From Caenibius tardaugens NBRC 16725 (GTDB lineage: Bacteria; Pseudomonadota; Alphaproteobacteria; Sphingomonadales; Sphingomonadaceae), in assembly GCF_003860345.1 (NCBI RefSeq), contig NZ_CP034179.1, forward strand, positions 682,001 through 746,000: DNA of 64,000 bases, given 5' to 3'. Both the position numbers and the translations under genes were made by a program. The notes below the pieces were generated by a model. That model saw only the letters and a list, made by a program, of their open reading frames with translations, did no database searches and was not told the DNA's origin. Shown piece after piece: positions 54,480 through 62,797 of this stretch. Position 1 is the stretch's first letter. Each line of letters begins with the position of its first letter.

Positions 54480-55505
54480 ATGAAATTATCCCTTGTTGAT
54501 CTCGCCACTATCAAGCCCGGAGAGACCGCGACCGAGGCGCTCACCCAATCGCTGGAAACCGCCCGGCTGGCCGATCAACTGGGTTATCACCGCATCTGGT
54601 TTGCCGAACATCACATGGCCCCGGCACAGGCATCCCATCATCCCGAACTGCTGATCGCGGCAGCGGGTACGCAAACGAAGCGTATCCGGCTGGGGTCCGG
54701 GGCCGTGCTGATAAACCATTACAGCCCATTGAAAGTGGCCGAAATGTTCATGCAGCTTGACGCCATGTTTCCCGGACGGATCGACCTGGGCCTGGGACGC
54801 GCATCATCGGGCCCGGTCATCGACTTGGCGCTGCGCCGTGATCGCAACGCCCGGCCAACCGACGATCACGCCCCGCAAGTCACCGAAACGATTGCCTGGC
54901 TGCACAATGCCTTTCCCGAAGGCCATCCGTTCGCGGACAAACCCCTGATCCCGACAGTCCCCACAATCCCGGATATCTGGCTTCTCGGATCAAGCATCAG
55001 CAGCGCGCATCTGGCGGCAAAGCTGGGGATCGGATACACTTTTGCCGGGTTCATCAATCCGCAGGCGGCCGCAGCGGCTCTGCGCACCTATCGGGCAAAT
55101 TTCGTGGCCAGCCCTTACGGTACCGGCCAACCGCGCGCGATGCTTGGCATCAATGCCAGTGTCGGCGACAGTGCGGAGGAAGGCCAGCGCCTCGCCCTCT
55201 CGGTCAAGGGCTACTACAACCGCTTGCAGCAGGGCAACTATACCGCATTCGTACCGACAATCGCGGAAGCAGATGGGGAACTCGGCGATGCAGAACGCAG
55301 CGAACCCACCGCGATCAGCGGTTCGCGATGGCCCCGTTTCGTGGCTGGCAGCGCGGAACAGGTGCGGCAGACCTGCGAACAGATGGCGGCAGAGAGCGAA
55401 GCAGACGAAATTATCGTGCAGAGCATGATTGCCGATCCGGTAGACAGGAACCGGTCGTACCAACGGCTCGCCCGGGTCTTCGATCTGCCTTCCGACACCA
55501 CCTGA
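54480..55505 (+). CDS. LLM class flavin-dependent oxidoreductase (MsnO8/YhbW-like)
   Basis: A 341-residue luciferase-like protein. The signature is ARLADQLGYHRIWFAEHHMAPAQASHHPELLIAAAGTQTKRIRLGSGAVLINHYSPLKVAEMFMQLDAMFPGRIDLGLGRASSG, of which FAEHHM and GSGAVLINHYSPLKVAE are the most diagnostic, then DIWLLGSSISSAHLAAKLGIGYTFAGF near 165. This is the MsnO8 subgroup typical of YhbW-type enzymes, whose natural substrates are mostly unknown. The ATG at 54480 has GAGGTG at good spacing; 54471 is too close to it. It is a single-gene unit. Confidence 0.88.
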   Translation: MKLSLVDLATIKPGETATEALTQSLETARLADQLGYHRIWFAEHHMAPAQASHHPELLIAAAGTQTKRIRLGSGAVLINHYSPLKVAEMFMQLDAMFPGRIDLGLGRASSGPVIDLALRRDRNARPTDDHAPQVTETIAWLHNAFPEGHPFADKPLIPTVPTIPDIWLLGSSISSAHLAAKLGIGYTFAGFINPQAAAAALRTYRANFVASPYGTGQPRAMLGINASVGDSAEEGQRLALSVKGYYNRLQQGNYTAFVPTIAEADGELGDAERSEPTAISGSRWPRFVAGSAEQVRQTCEQMAAESEADEIIVQSMIADPVDRNRSYQRLARVFDLPSDTT

Positions 55506-55642
55506 TCCAGACAGAACGCACCGAAACCGCCCATTCTTTTGACAGCGGCAGACATTAGCCTAAAGGAATGATCAGATGCCGGTCCGGACTGCCTGCGCGG
55601 GCTTTCGGAGGGGCACTACTTCGCCGTTCGACCCACCCCAGC

Positions 55643-57931
55643 ATGAAGATCTCCATGGACGATATCCTCCGCAACGCTGCCCTCGACTATCATCGCCATC
55701 CCAGACCGGGCAAATTGCGGATCGAGCCCACCAAGCGGATGGTGAACCAGCGCGATCTGGCGCTGGCCTACTCCCCCGGGGTGGCCGCCCCTTGCCGCGA
55801 AATCGCAGCCGATCCCGACAAGGCGCTGGATTATACCGCGCGTGGCAATCTGGTGGCGGTGATATCCAACGGCACGGCCGTGCTGGGCCTGGGCGCCATC
55901 GGCGCGCTGGCATCCAAGCCGGTGATGGAAGGCAAGGCGGTGCTGTTCAAGAAGTTCGCCGATATCGACGTGTTCGATATCGAAGTCGACACCACCGATC
56001 CGGAAAAATTCATTGAAGCCGTCGCCCTGCTCGAACCCACCTTCGGCGGCATCAATCTGGAAGATATCAAGGCGCCGGAATGCTTCGCCATCGAGGCCGC
56101 GCTGCGCGAACGGATGAACATCCCGGTCTTCCACGATGACCAGCATGGAACGGCTATCGTGGTGGCAGCGGCCGTGCGCAACGCGCTGGTACTACAGAAC
56201 AAGACGCTGGCTGAGGCCAAACTCGTAACTTCGGGCGCGGGCGCAGCGGCGCTGGCCTGTGTCGATCTGCTGGTGTCGATGGGGCTGCCGGTGGAGAATG
56301 TCACGCTGACCGACAAGGACGGCGTCATCCATTCCGGCCGCGAAGGCATGTTACCCAACATGGCACGCTATGCGCGCACCACCAACGCGCGCGCGCTGCC
56401 CGATGTCCTGCCCGGCGCGAATGTTTTCCTGGGGCTGTCCGCCCCCGGTGTGCTCAAGGCGGAATGGCTGCCCTTGCTTGCGGATAATCCGCTGATTTTC
56501 GCGCTGGCCAATCCGGAACCCGAAATCCTGCCCGATGTGGCGCGGCAGGCGCGGCCGGATGCCATCATCGCCACGGGCCGATCCGATTATCCCAATCAGG
56601 TCAACAACGTGCTCTGTTTTCCCTATATCTTCAGGGGCGCGCTGGATGCCGGTGCGACGGCCATCAACGAAGCGATGAAAGTGGCGGCGGCAGAAGCCAT
56701 TGCCTCGCTTGCCCGCCTGCCCGCGCACGAAAGTGTGGCGCAAGCCTATGGTGGGCGCAAACTGGTGTTCGGGCCGGAGTACATCATCCCCACCCCGTTC
56801 GATCCGCGCCTGATCGCGGAAATCGCCCCGGCCGTGGCCAAGGCTGCCATGGACAGCGGAGTCGCCCGTCGTCCGCTCGATCTCGATGCCTATCGCCGTT
56901 CACTGGCGCAGCAGAATACGCGTTCGGCGCAATTGATGATGCCGGTGTTCGAAGCCGCGCGCGGAACCCGCACCCGCATTGCCTATGGCGAAGGGGAAGA
57001 CAAACGCGTGCTGCGCGCCGTTCAGGACGCGCTCGATGACGGCATTGTCAGGCCGGTTATCGTCGCCCGCCGCCGCATTCTGAAACAGCGCCTGCCCGAA
57101 CTGGGTCTGCGCTTCCAGCTGGATCGCGATGTCGAAGTGATCGATCCGGAAACCGATCACGAAGCAATCGCCCCGCTGGTGGAGGCCTATCGTGCCGTGG
57201 CATCGCGCAAGGGCGTGCCCTCACCCGAAATCATGCGCCACGTCTATCGGCGGCCCACGGTAACCGCGGCGATGCTGCTGCGGACCGGTCAGGTCGAAGC
57301 GGCACTGGTCGGCGGGAATTCCGAATATTGGGGGCAGATGGAATATGTGTTGCGGATCATCGACCGTGCGCCCGGGGCCCAGCGGGTCTATGCGCTATCC
57401 GGGCTGATCCTCGATGCCGGGGCCCTGTTCATCACCGATACGCACATGGTGCCCGAACCCACGCCCGAACAGATCGCCGAAATGACCTTGCTGGCCTGCA
57501 ACGAGATTCGCCATTTCGGGCTGGAACCGCGCCCGGCACTCATGTCGCATTCCAACTTTGGTTCATCACACAGCCCCAGCGCCCGTAAAATGCGCACAGC
57601 ACTTGCTCTGATCCGGGAAAAAGCGCCCGTTCTGGCGGTGGATGGGGAAATGCACGCCGATGCCGCCCTTTCGCAACCGCTGCGCGACCGGTTGATCCCG
57701 GATTCCCGTTTCACCGGCCCGGCCAACCTGCTGGTCATGCCCAATCTCGACGCGGCCAATATTACGCTGACCGCGCTCAGTGGATCGTCCAGTTCGCCCG
57801 TGGTCGGGCCGATGTTGATGGGCCTGTCCCAACCGATCCACGTGCTGCCGCCCGGTGTCACCTCGCGCTCCATCCTCAATCTCACCACGATTGCGGCGGC
57901 GGAAGCGCAATATCGGCAGGCTAAGGGATAG
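55643..57931 (+). CDS. maeB: NADP-type malic enzyme fused to a phosphotransacetylase-like domain
   Basis: A 762-residue two-part protein. Residues about 1-430 are malic enzyme: [17 protein letters not shown] with the catalytic Tyr, [51 protein letters not shown] with metal ligands, and [17 protein letters not shown] for the cofactor. Residues about 440-762 resemble phosphate acetyltransferase ([12 protein letters not shown]-like [35 protein letters not shown]) and probably act as an acetyl-CoA-sensing regulatory domain rather than an enzyme, as in MaeB. It makes pyruvate and NADPH from malate. The ATG at 55643 has no clear ribosome site; 55655 is possible. Confidence 0.95.
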   Translation: MKISMDDILRNAALDYHRHPRPGKLRIEPTKRMVNQRDLALAYSPGVAAPCREIAADPDKALDYTARGNLVAVISNGTAVLGLGAIGALASKPVMEGKAVLFKKFADIDVFDIEVDTTDPEKFIEAVALLEPTFGGINLEDIKAPECFAIEAALRERMNIPVFHDDQHGTAIVVAAAVRNALVLQNKTLAEAKLVTSGAGAAALACVDLLVSMGLPVENVTLTDKDGVIHSGREGMLPNMARYARTTNARALPDVLPGANVFLGLSAPGVLKAEWLPLLADNPLIFALANPEPEILPDVARQARPDAIIATGRSDYPNQVNNVLCFPYIFRGALDAGATAINEAMKVAAAEAIASLARLPAHESVAQAYGGRKLVFGPEYIIPTPFDPRLIAEIAPAVAKAAMDSGVARRPLDLDAYRRSLAQQNTRSAQLMMPVFEAARGTRTRIAYGEGEDKRVLRAVQDALDDGIVRPVIVARRRILKQRLPELGLRFQLDRDVEVIDPETDHEAIAPLVEAYRAVASRKGVPSPEIMRHVYRRPTVTAAMLLRTGQVEAALVGGNSEYWGQMEYVLRIIDRAPGAQRVYALSGLILDAGALFITDTHMVPEPTPEQIAEMTLLACNEIRHFGLEPRPALMSHSNFGSSHSPSARKMRTALALIREKAPVLAVDGEMHADAALSQPLRDRLIPDSRFTGPANLLVMPNLDAANITLTALSGSSSSPVVGPMLMGLSQPIHVLPPGVTSRSILNLTTIAAAEAQYRQAKG

Positions 57932-57976
57932 GAACCTCATGGCGCGCAGGGTCGATCCCGCGCGCCATGGCCGGTC

Positions 57977-59242
57977 TCAGACGAAACCGTCGACCCGTTC
58001 GATGATGATCGCCGGGGCCATGCCCCCGGCGGCACACATGGTTACCAGCCCGCGTTTTAGATCGCGCCGCTCCAGTTCGTCGAGAACGGTGCCGATCAGG
58101 ATCGCCCCCGTCGCACCGATCGGATGGCCCAGCGCGATGGCCCCGCCATTCACGTTGACCTTTTCCCGGTCAAGCCGAAGATCGCGGACGAACTTTTCCG
58201 CGACCACGGCAAAGGCCTCGTTGATTTCCCACAGGTCGATATCATCGACAGTCAGGCCGGTTTTCGCGAGAATTTTGTGCACGGCAGGCACCGGTGCGTT
58301 GAGCATCAATGTGGGGCAATCGCCAACATTGGTCGCCGCAACCACGCGGGCGCGCGGCTTCAACCCATGGCGGCGGGCATAATCGGCAGAGGCCAGCAAG
58401 ACCCCGGCAGCGCCGTCAACCACCCCGCTGGAATTGCCTGCGTGATGCACCGGTTTGATCGCCAGATCGGGATAGCGGGCGTTGATCAGTTTGCGGAACG
58501 TCGTGCCTTGCCCGTCCAGCGGCATATCGGCCAATCCGCCGAATGACGGTTTGAGTGCCGCCAGTTCTTCCGCCGTGGTGCCGGGGCGGGGAAATTCTTC
58601 GCGATCCAGTGCCAGGGTGCCATCCGCGCGATAGACGGGGATCAGGCTCTTGTCGAAATGCCCCCCTTCCACAGCGCGCGCGGCACGGCGCTGGCTTTCC
58701 AGCGCCCAGGCATCCAGCGCATCCCTGCCGATCCCGTCCATCGCCGCGATGGCATCGCCGCAGACGCCCTGATGCGATTGCGGATGCACCGCCTGCAGCC
58801 GTGCATTGCCCGAATCCAGCCCCAACGGCCTGACGCCTGCCGCCAGATCCTCTGCCATCATGGTCCCAAGCAGCGACATCATTTCCGTGCCGCCCGCGAT
58901 CACCAGATCTTCCATGCCACCACGGATCTGTCCGGCCGCCAGACTGACAGCGGTAATCCCACCGCCGCAGAACCGGTCGAGCGTCATCCCGCTGGCACGT
59001 ATATCGTATCCCGCATCCAGCGCGGCCATGCGGCCCAAATCGCATCCCTGCTTGCCCTTCTGGGTGCTCACGCTCCAGATCACGTCGTCAACCTCAGCCG
59101 TGTTGAGCGCGTTGCGTTCCGCCAGCGCCTTCAGAACAGCGGCGGCAAGATGCTGCGGGTGAAGATCGGCCAGGGCCCCCTTGCCCACTTTTCCAATCCC
59201 GCGCGGGGTGCGCACCGCATCGATGATATAGGCTTCGCTCAT
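57977..59242 (-). CDS. Acetyl-CoA acetyltransferase (thiolase family)
   Basis: A 421-residue thiolase. The first catalytic Cys is in MTLDRFCGGGITAVSLAAG near residue 93, the second active-site Cys in VTMCAAGGMAPAIIIE near 402 and the His in NVNGGAIALGHPIGATGA near 370. The nucleophile context is RFCGGGIT rather than the usual RFCSSG, also found in several degradative thiolases. NEAFA occurs in WEINEAFAVVAE. It joins or cleaves acyl chains of short or branched type. It starts 4 bp after the acyl-CoA ligase stop, so the pair form one operon for activation and beta-oxidation. Confidence 0.92.
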   Translation of the reverse strand: MSEAYIIDAVRTPRGIGKVGKGALADLHPQHLAAAVLKALAERNALNTAEVDDVIWSVSTQKGKQGCDLGRMAALDAGYDIRASGMTLDRFCGGGITAVSLAAGQIRGGMEDLVIAGGTEMMSLLGTMMAEDLAAGVRPLGLDSGNARLQAVHPQSHQGVCGDAIAAMDGIGRDALDAWALESQRRAARAVEGGHFDKSLIPVYRADGTLALDREEFPRPGTTAEELAALKPSFGGLADMPLDGQGTTFRKLINARYPDLAIKPVHHAGNSSGVVDGAAGVLLASADYARRHGLKPRARVVAATNVGDCPTLMLNAPVPAVHKILAKTGLTVDDIDLWEINEAFAVVAEKFVRDLRLDREKVNVNGGAIALGHPIGATGAILIGTVLDELERRDLKRGLVTMCAAGGMAPAIIIERVDGFV

Positions 59243-59246
59243 CGCA

Positions 59247-60809
59247 TCAGGCCTCCGCCGGTTCGGCAAAGCGCGCGCGCAGCGCCTTCTTGTCGGGTTT
59301 GCCCACTGCTGTCTGCGGGATCGCATCGATGAACACCACCCGTTTGGGTGCCTGAATGGAGCCCTTGTGTTCCCGCACCAGCGCGATCAGTTCGCCATCG
59401 TCCACCGCGCCACCCGGGCGCAGGACCACGGCGGCGCAAACCGCCTCCCCCCATTTGGGATCAGGTATGCCGAACACCGAAACCTGCGCCACCGCGGAAT
59501 GCGTTGCGATCACATTCTCGACTTCGCTCGGGAAGACGTTGAAGCCCCCGGTCACGATCATATCCTTCTTGCGATCGACAATGCGCAGGAACCCATCCGG
59601 GTCCTTCACCGCGACATCGCCGGTATGCAGCCAACCGCCCGACAGCGCTTCACTGGTCTGTTCCGCCCGATCGAGATAGCCGTTCATCACCAGCATGCCG
59701 CGCACGCAGATTTCCCCCGGCTGCCCATCGGGCACGGGCTGGTTGTCATCGTCGAGCAAGGCGACATTGATAAACGGGACCGGGCGTCCGCACGAGGCAA
59801 GCCGCTGCGGGTTATCGGGATCATGCTCCGACTTGCGCATGGTGCAGATCGTCATCGGCGCTTCGGCCTGGCCGTAGAACTGGAAGAACACTTTCCCCAG
59901 CCGTTCGATCCCTTCCTTCAACCGCGCGGGCGACATCAACGATGCGCCATACATGATCGTTTCCAGACTGGAGAGGTCGTACTTGTCGAAATCGGGATGA
60001 TCGAGCAGCGTGTAGATCATCGTCGGCACCAGCATGGTGCAGTTGATCCTGTACTTTTCAATCGCTGCCAGCACCGCCCCCGGTTCGAACGCCGGCAGCA
60101 CGAACATCGTCCCATGTTTGAACAGGGTCGGCCCGAACAGGGCCCCCCCCGCATGGCTCAACGGAACGACGGCCAGAACGCGCGGTTCTGTCGGCCATTC
60201 CCATTCCGCCAGCGTGATCTGCAACATGGTGCCCCCCACGCGCGGCGTGGAGGGGATCGCCTTGGGCTTGCCGGTCGTACCCCCGGAATAAGACAGGCCG
60301 GTGATCACATTGGGATCAACCATGCGTACCGGTAGCGGCGTGGCTGGCATCGTGGCGGCCAGAGCCAGAATATCGCGGCCACTGCCACCCGCACCCAGAG
60401 CCAGGATCGCCCGCAACTTCTCACTCCGCGCTGCGAGTTCGGTGGCGCGCTGCTCAAATTTCGCCGGATCGTAGACCAGCGCGGTGATCCCTGCATCATC
60501 GATCGCAAAGAGATGATCTTCGACCGAGCTTAACGGGTGGAGCGCGACCTGGCAGCCTCCGGCATAACCGATGGCCTGCTGCAATTGCAGCACTTCGACC
60601 GCATTCCCCATAAGCAGACCGACCCGGTCTCCGGGCGAAACGCCTGCCGCATTCAGCGCCTGCGCCAACTGGCTGATCGCGTCCACCATCTGGCCCCCAG
60701 TCCAGCTGCGGCCCCCGATCATTTCGACAACCACCCTGTCGCGGTCACGTTCGAACGCGTTGACGAAGGGGGAAACAGGATACGCAGACGGGTGTTGGAC
60801 CTCGCTCAT
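59247..60809 (-). CDS. AMP-dependent acyl-CoA synthetase/ligase
   Basis: A 520-residue adenylate-forming enzyme. P-loop SYSGGTTGKPKAIP is near residue 175, A4-type FYGQAEAPMT near 310, A7/A8 text GGWLHTGDVAVKDPDGFLRIVDRKKDMIVTGGFNVFPSEVE near 395-430, with hinge and A10 lysine in TAVGKPDKKALR near 505. It activates a carboxylic acid (fatty, aromatic or isoprenoid) with ATP and CoA; the pocket does not reveal which. Its ATG at 60809 follows GGAGAGG. The downstream thiolase shows it feeds beta-oxidation. Confidence 0.92.
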   Translation of the reverse strand: MSEVQHPSAYPVSPFVNAFERDRDRVVVEMIGGRSWTGGQMVDAISQLAQALNAAGVSPGDRVGLLMGNAVEVLQLQQAIGYAGGCQVALHPLSSVEDHLFAIDDAGITALVYDPAKFEQRATELAARSEKLRAILALGAGGSGRDILALAATMPATPLPVRMVDPNVITGLSYSGGTTGKPKAIPSTPRVGGTMLQITLAEWEWPTEPRVLAVVPLSHAGGALFGPTLFKHGTMFVLPAFEPGAVLAAIEKYRINCTMLVPTMIYTLLDHPDFDKYDLSSLETIMYGASLMSPARLKEGIERLGKVFFQFYGQAEAPMTICTMRKSEHDPDNPQRLASCGRPVPFINVALLDDDNQPVPDGQPGEICVRGMLVMNGYLDRAEQTSEALSGGWLHTGDVAVKDPDGFLRIVDRKKDMIVTGGFNVFPSEVENVIATHSAVAQVSVFGIPDPKWGEAVCAAVVLRPGGAVDDGELIALVREHKGSIQAPKRVVFIDAIPQTAVGKPDKKALRARFAEPAEA

Positions 60810-60922
60810 TTCGGCAACCTCTCCTGAATTATGCTGTTCTGTTATCAGGTCGCCTTTACCGGCAGTGCGACCAGAAGGTGTAAAAACCTAACAGCCGCAC
60901 TGTTTTTGACAACTCCCTGCTG

Positions 60923-60963
60923 GGCCATGGACGCAATTCCATGGCCATGATCGCAAAGCGATC
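60923..60963. promoter_or_regulatory. Two adjacent palindromes upstream of the acyl-CoA ligase operon
   Basis: GGCCATGG-N8-CCATGGCC (60923-60946) has 8-bp perfect arms; GATCGC-AAA-GCGATC (60949-60963) follows. They lie 114-154 bp upstream of the ligase start, between it and the end of the allophanate hydrolase gene. They may be operators of a fatty-acid-type regulator, or together a transcript-end hairpin for the upstream gene; no U-tract supports the latter. Confidence 0.4.
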
Positions 60964-61027
60964 GAACGTACCGAAATAGTATCAAATGCTTACGAGAATC
61001 TGTTAGAGCCCTTCTCGCCGTGCCGCT

Positions 61028-62797
61028 TCAGGCGATCGACACAGTACTGGCGACAAAAGCCCGCCATCCGCCAAGATGGGTGATATCCTTTGCCCCGTCC
61101 ATCGCGCGGGGTTCCGCCACGAATCCCTTCACCTGCGATCCATCGGCCAGCGTGACAGTGCCGATGGCCAAAGGCGCGGGAACCTCCGCAACGAAGCTGC
61201 CGAAAGCGGCGACATCGAGTTCATAGACCTCCACCGCGATGGCGGCCCCGTCAGCGGCATGAACCAGCGCCGGTTTGGGCGGCATGCTGTCCGCCATGGC
61301 GTAGAGCCGGTATGTCGGCGCGGTCTGCGTCGCCTGTGTCAGGCGCGCACCGCGCGATGTCAGCTGCCAATGCAGCGGCATCCCTTCGAGATGGGCACCG
61401 ACGACGGCCAGTTTGACTGTTTCCACAACACCCTCCAGATCCAATGGCGGCTGCTCTGGTATATCCGCCTGTTCAAGGTAGGCACGCCCGGCATCCAGCA
61501 AGGCGCGATCCGTCCACGCCGGGGCGATCAGCGTAATGCCGAAACCGGTGCGATTATCCCGGTAACCCGCAGGCAGGGCCAGCGCCGCCATATCGAGCAG
61601 ATTGACGAAATTGGTGTAGATTCCGAGATTGCTGTTCAGCACCACCGGCGCCGCGCGCATTTCCGCGATGCGGTAGATCGTCGGTGCGGTGGGCAAGGCC
61701 AGCATATCGATATCGCGCCACATCGCCTCGGCATGGCGCTGCAATTCCGCCAGACGATACATGCCTTTGAACACGTCGGTGCCACTGGTGGAACGGCCAC
61801 CTTCCACGATCGCGCGGACAGTGGGATCGAACGCGTCGGCATGATCGGCCAAGAACCCTTCCAGCGCGGCGGTCCGTTCGGCCACCCATGGCCCGTTGTA
61901 GAGCAGCAGGGCGGCCTCTTTCAGCGGCGCCATGTCCACGTCCACAATCGCAGCACCCGTGGCGGCCAGTTGCGCCAGCGCCGTATCATAAAGACGTTCG
62001 GATGCCGCATCGCCGCACCAGGCCAGCTGATCGCGCCGGGGCACCCCGATCCGCGCCATGCCGACAGAGCGATCCTCCAGCGGACGGGAGAGCGAATCCG
62101 CCGGATCGAACCCCGCCACCACCTGATCGACCAGTTGCGCGTCTGCGATCGTCTGCGCGAACACGGTGATACAATCGAGCGAACGGCAGGCTGGCACCAG
62201 CCCGCGCGTGCTCCACCGCCCCTTGGTCGGCTTCATGCCGATCAGGCCATTGAAAGCCGCCGGAACACGGCCAGACCCCGCCGTATCGGTGCCCAGCGCA
62301 ATCGGCACCAGACCGGCCGCCACCACGACAGCGGAACCGGAACTGGACCCGCCACTCACATAGCTGCGATTAAAGACGCAGGCAGGCGCGCCATACGGGC
62401 TGCGCGTGCCATTCAGCCCCGTGGCGAACTGATCGAGATTGGTCTTGCCAACCGGCACCGCACCCGCAGCGATCATCCGTTCCACAACATGCGCGGATCG
62501 TTCCGGAACATAGGCGAAATCGGGGCAGGCCGCCGTGGTGGGAACCCCGCCAAGGTCGATATTGTCCTTGATGGCGAAGGGCACCCCCGCCAGTGGCAGG
62601 TGTTCGCCCCGCGCCAGCCGTTCGTCCACCTGCCGCGCGGCAGCGATCACCGCATCCTCATCGCTCCGGGTGATCCACGCTTGCGGTTGCACGGCATCGT
62701 AAATCGCGATCCGCGTCAGAACATCCTGCGCTACGGCCAATGCAGTTGTCTCGCCCCGCAATACGGCTGCGGCGATCGCAGTAGCGTCCATGATCAT
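61028..62797 (-). CDS. atzF: Allophanate hydrolase (AtzF type)
   Basis: A 589-residue amidase-signature enzyme. The Ser-cis-Ser-Lys triad is visible: Lys in FAIKDNIDLGG near residue 75, and Ser in YVSGGSSSGSAVVVA and TDTAGSGRVPAAF near 150-180. After the amidase domain comes a C-terminal domain of about 150 residues (LEGMPLHWQLTSRGARLT...TYRLYAM and PKPALVHA) as in allophanate hydrolases of about 600 residues. It splits allophanate to ammonia and CO2 in the ATP-dependent urea pathway. The start ATG at 62797 overlaps the urea carboxylase stop (ATGA); that gene supplies allophanate. Confidence 0.93.
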   Translation of the reverse strand: MIMDATAIAAAVLRGETTALAVAQDVLTRIAIYDAVQPQAWITRSDEDAVIAAARQVDERLARGEHLPLAGVPFAIKDNIDLGGVPTTAACPDFAYVPERSAHVVERMIAAGAVPVGKTNLDQFATGLNGTRSPYGAPACVFNRSYVSGGSSSGSAVVVAAGLVPIALGTDTAGSGRVPAAFNGLIGMKPTKGRWSTRGLVPACRSLDCITVFAQTIADAQLVDQVVAGFDPADSLSRPLEDRSVGMARIGVPRRDQLAWCGDAASERLYDTALAQLAATGAAIVDVDMAPLKEAALLLYNGPWVAERTAALEGFLADHADAFDPTVRAIVEGGRSTSGTDVFKGMYRLAELQRHAEAMWRDIDMLALPTAPTIYRIAEMRAAPVVLNSNLGIYTNFVNLLDMAALALPAGYRDNRTGFGITLIAPAWTDRALLDAGRAYLEQADIPEQPPLDLEGVVETVKLAVVGAHLEGMPLHWQLTSRGARLTQATQTAPTYRLYAMADSMPPKPALVHAADGAAIAVEVYELDVAAFGSFVAEVPAPLAIGTVTLADGSQVKGFVAEPRAMDGAKDITHLGGWRAFVASTVSIA

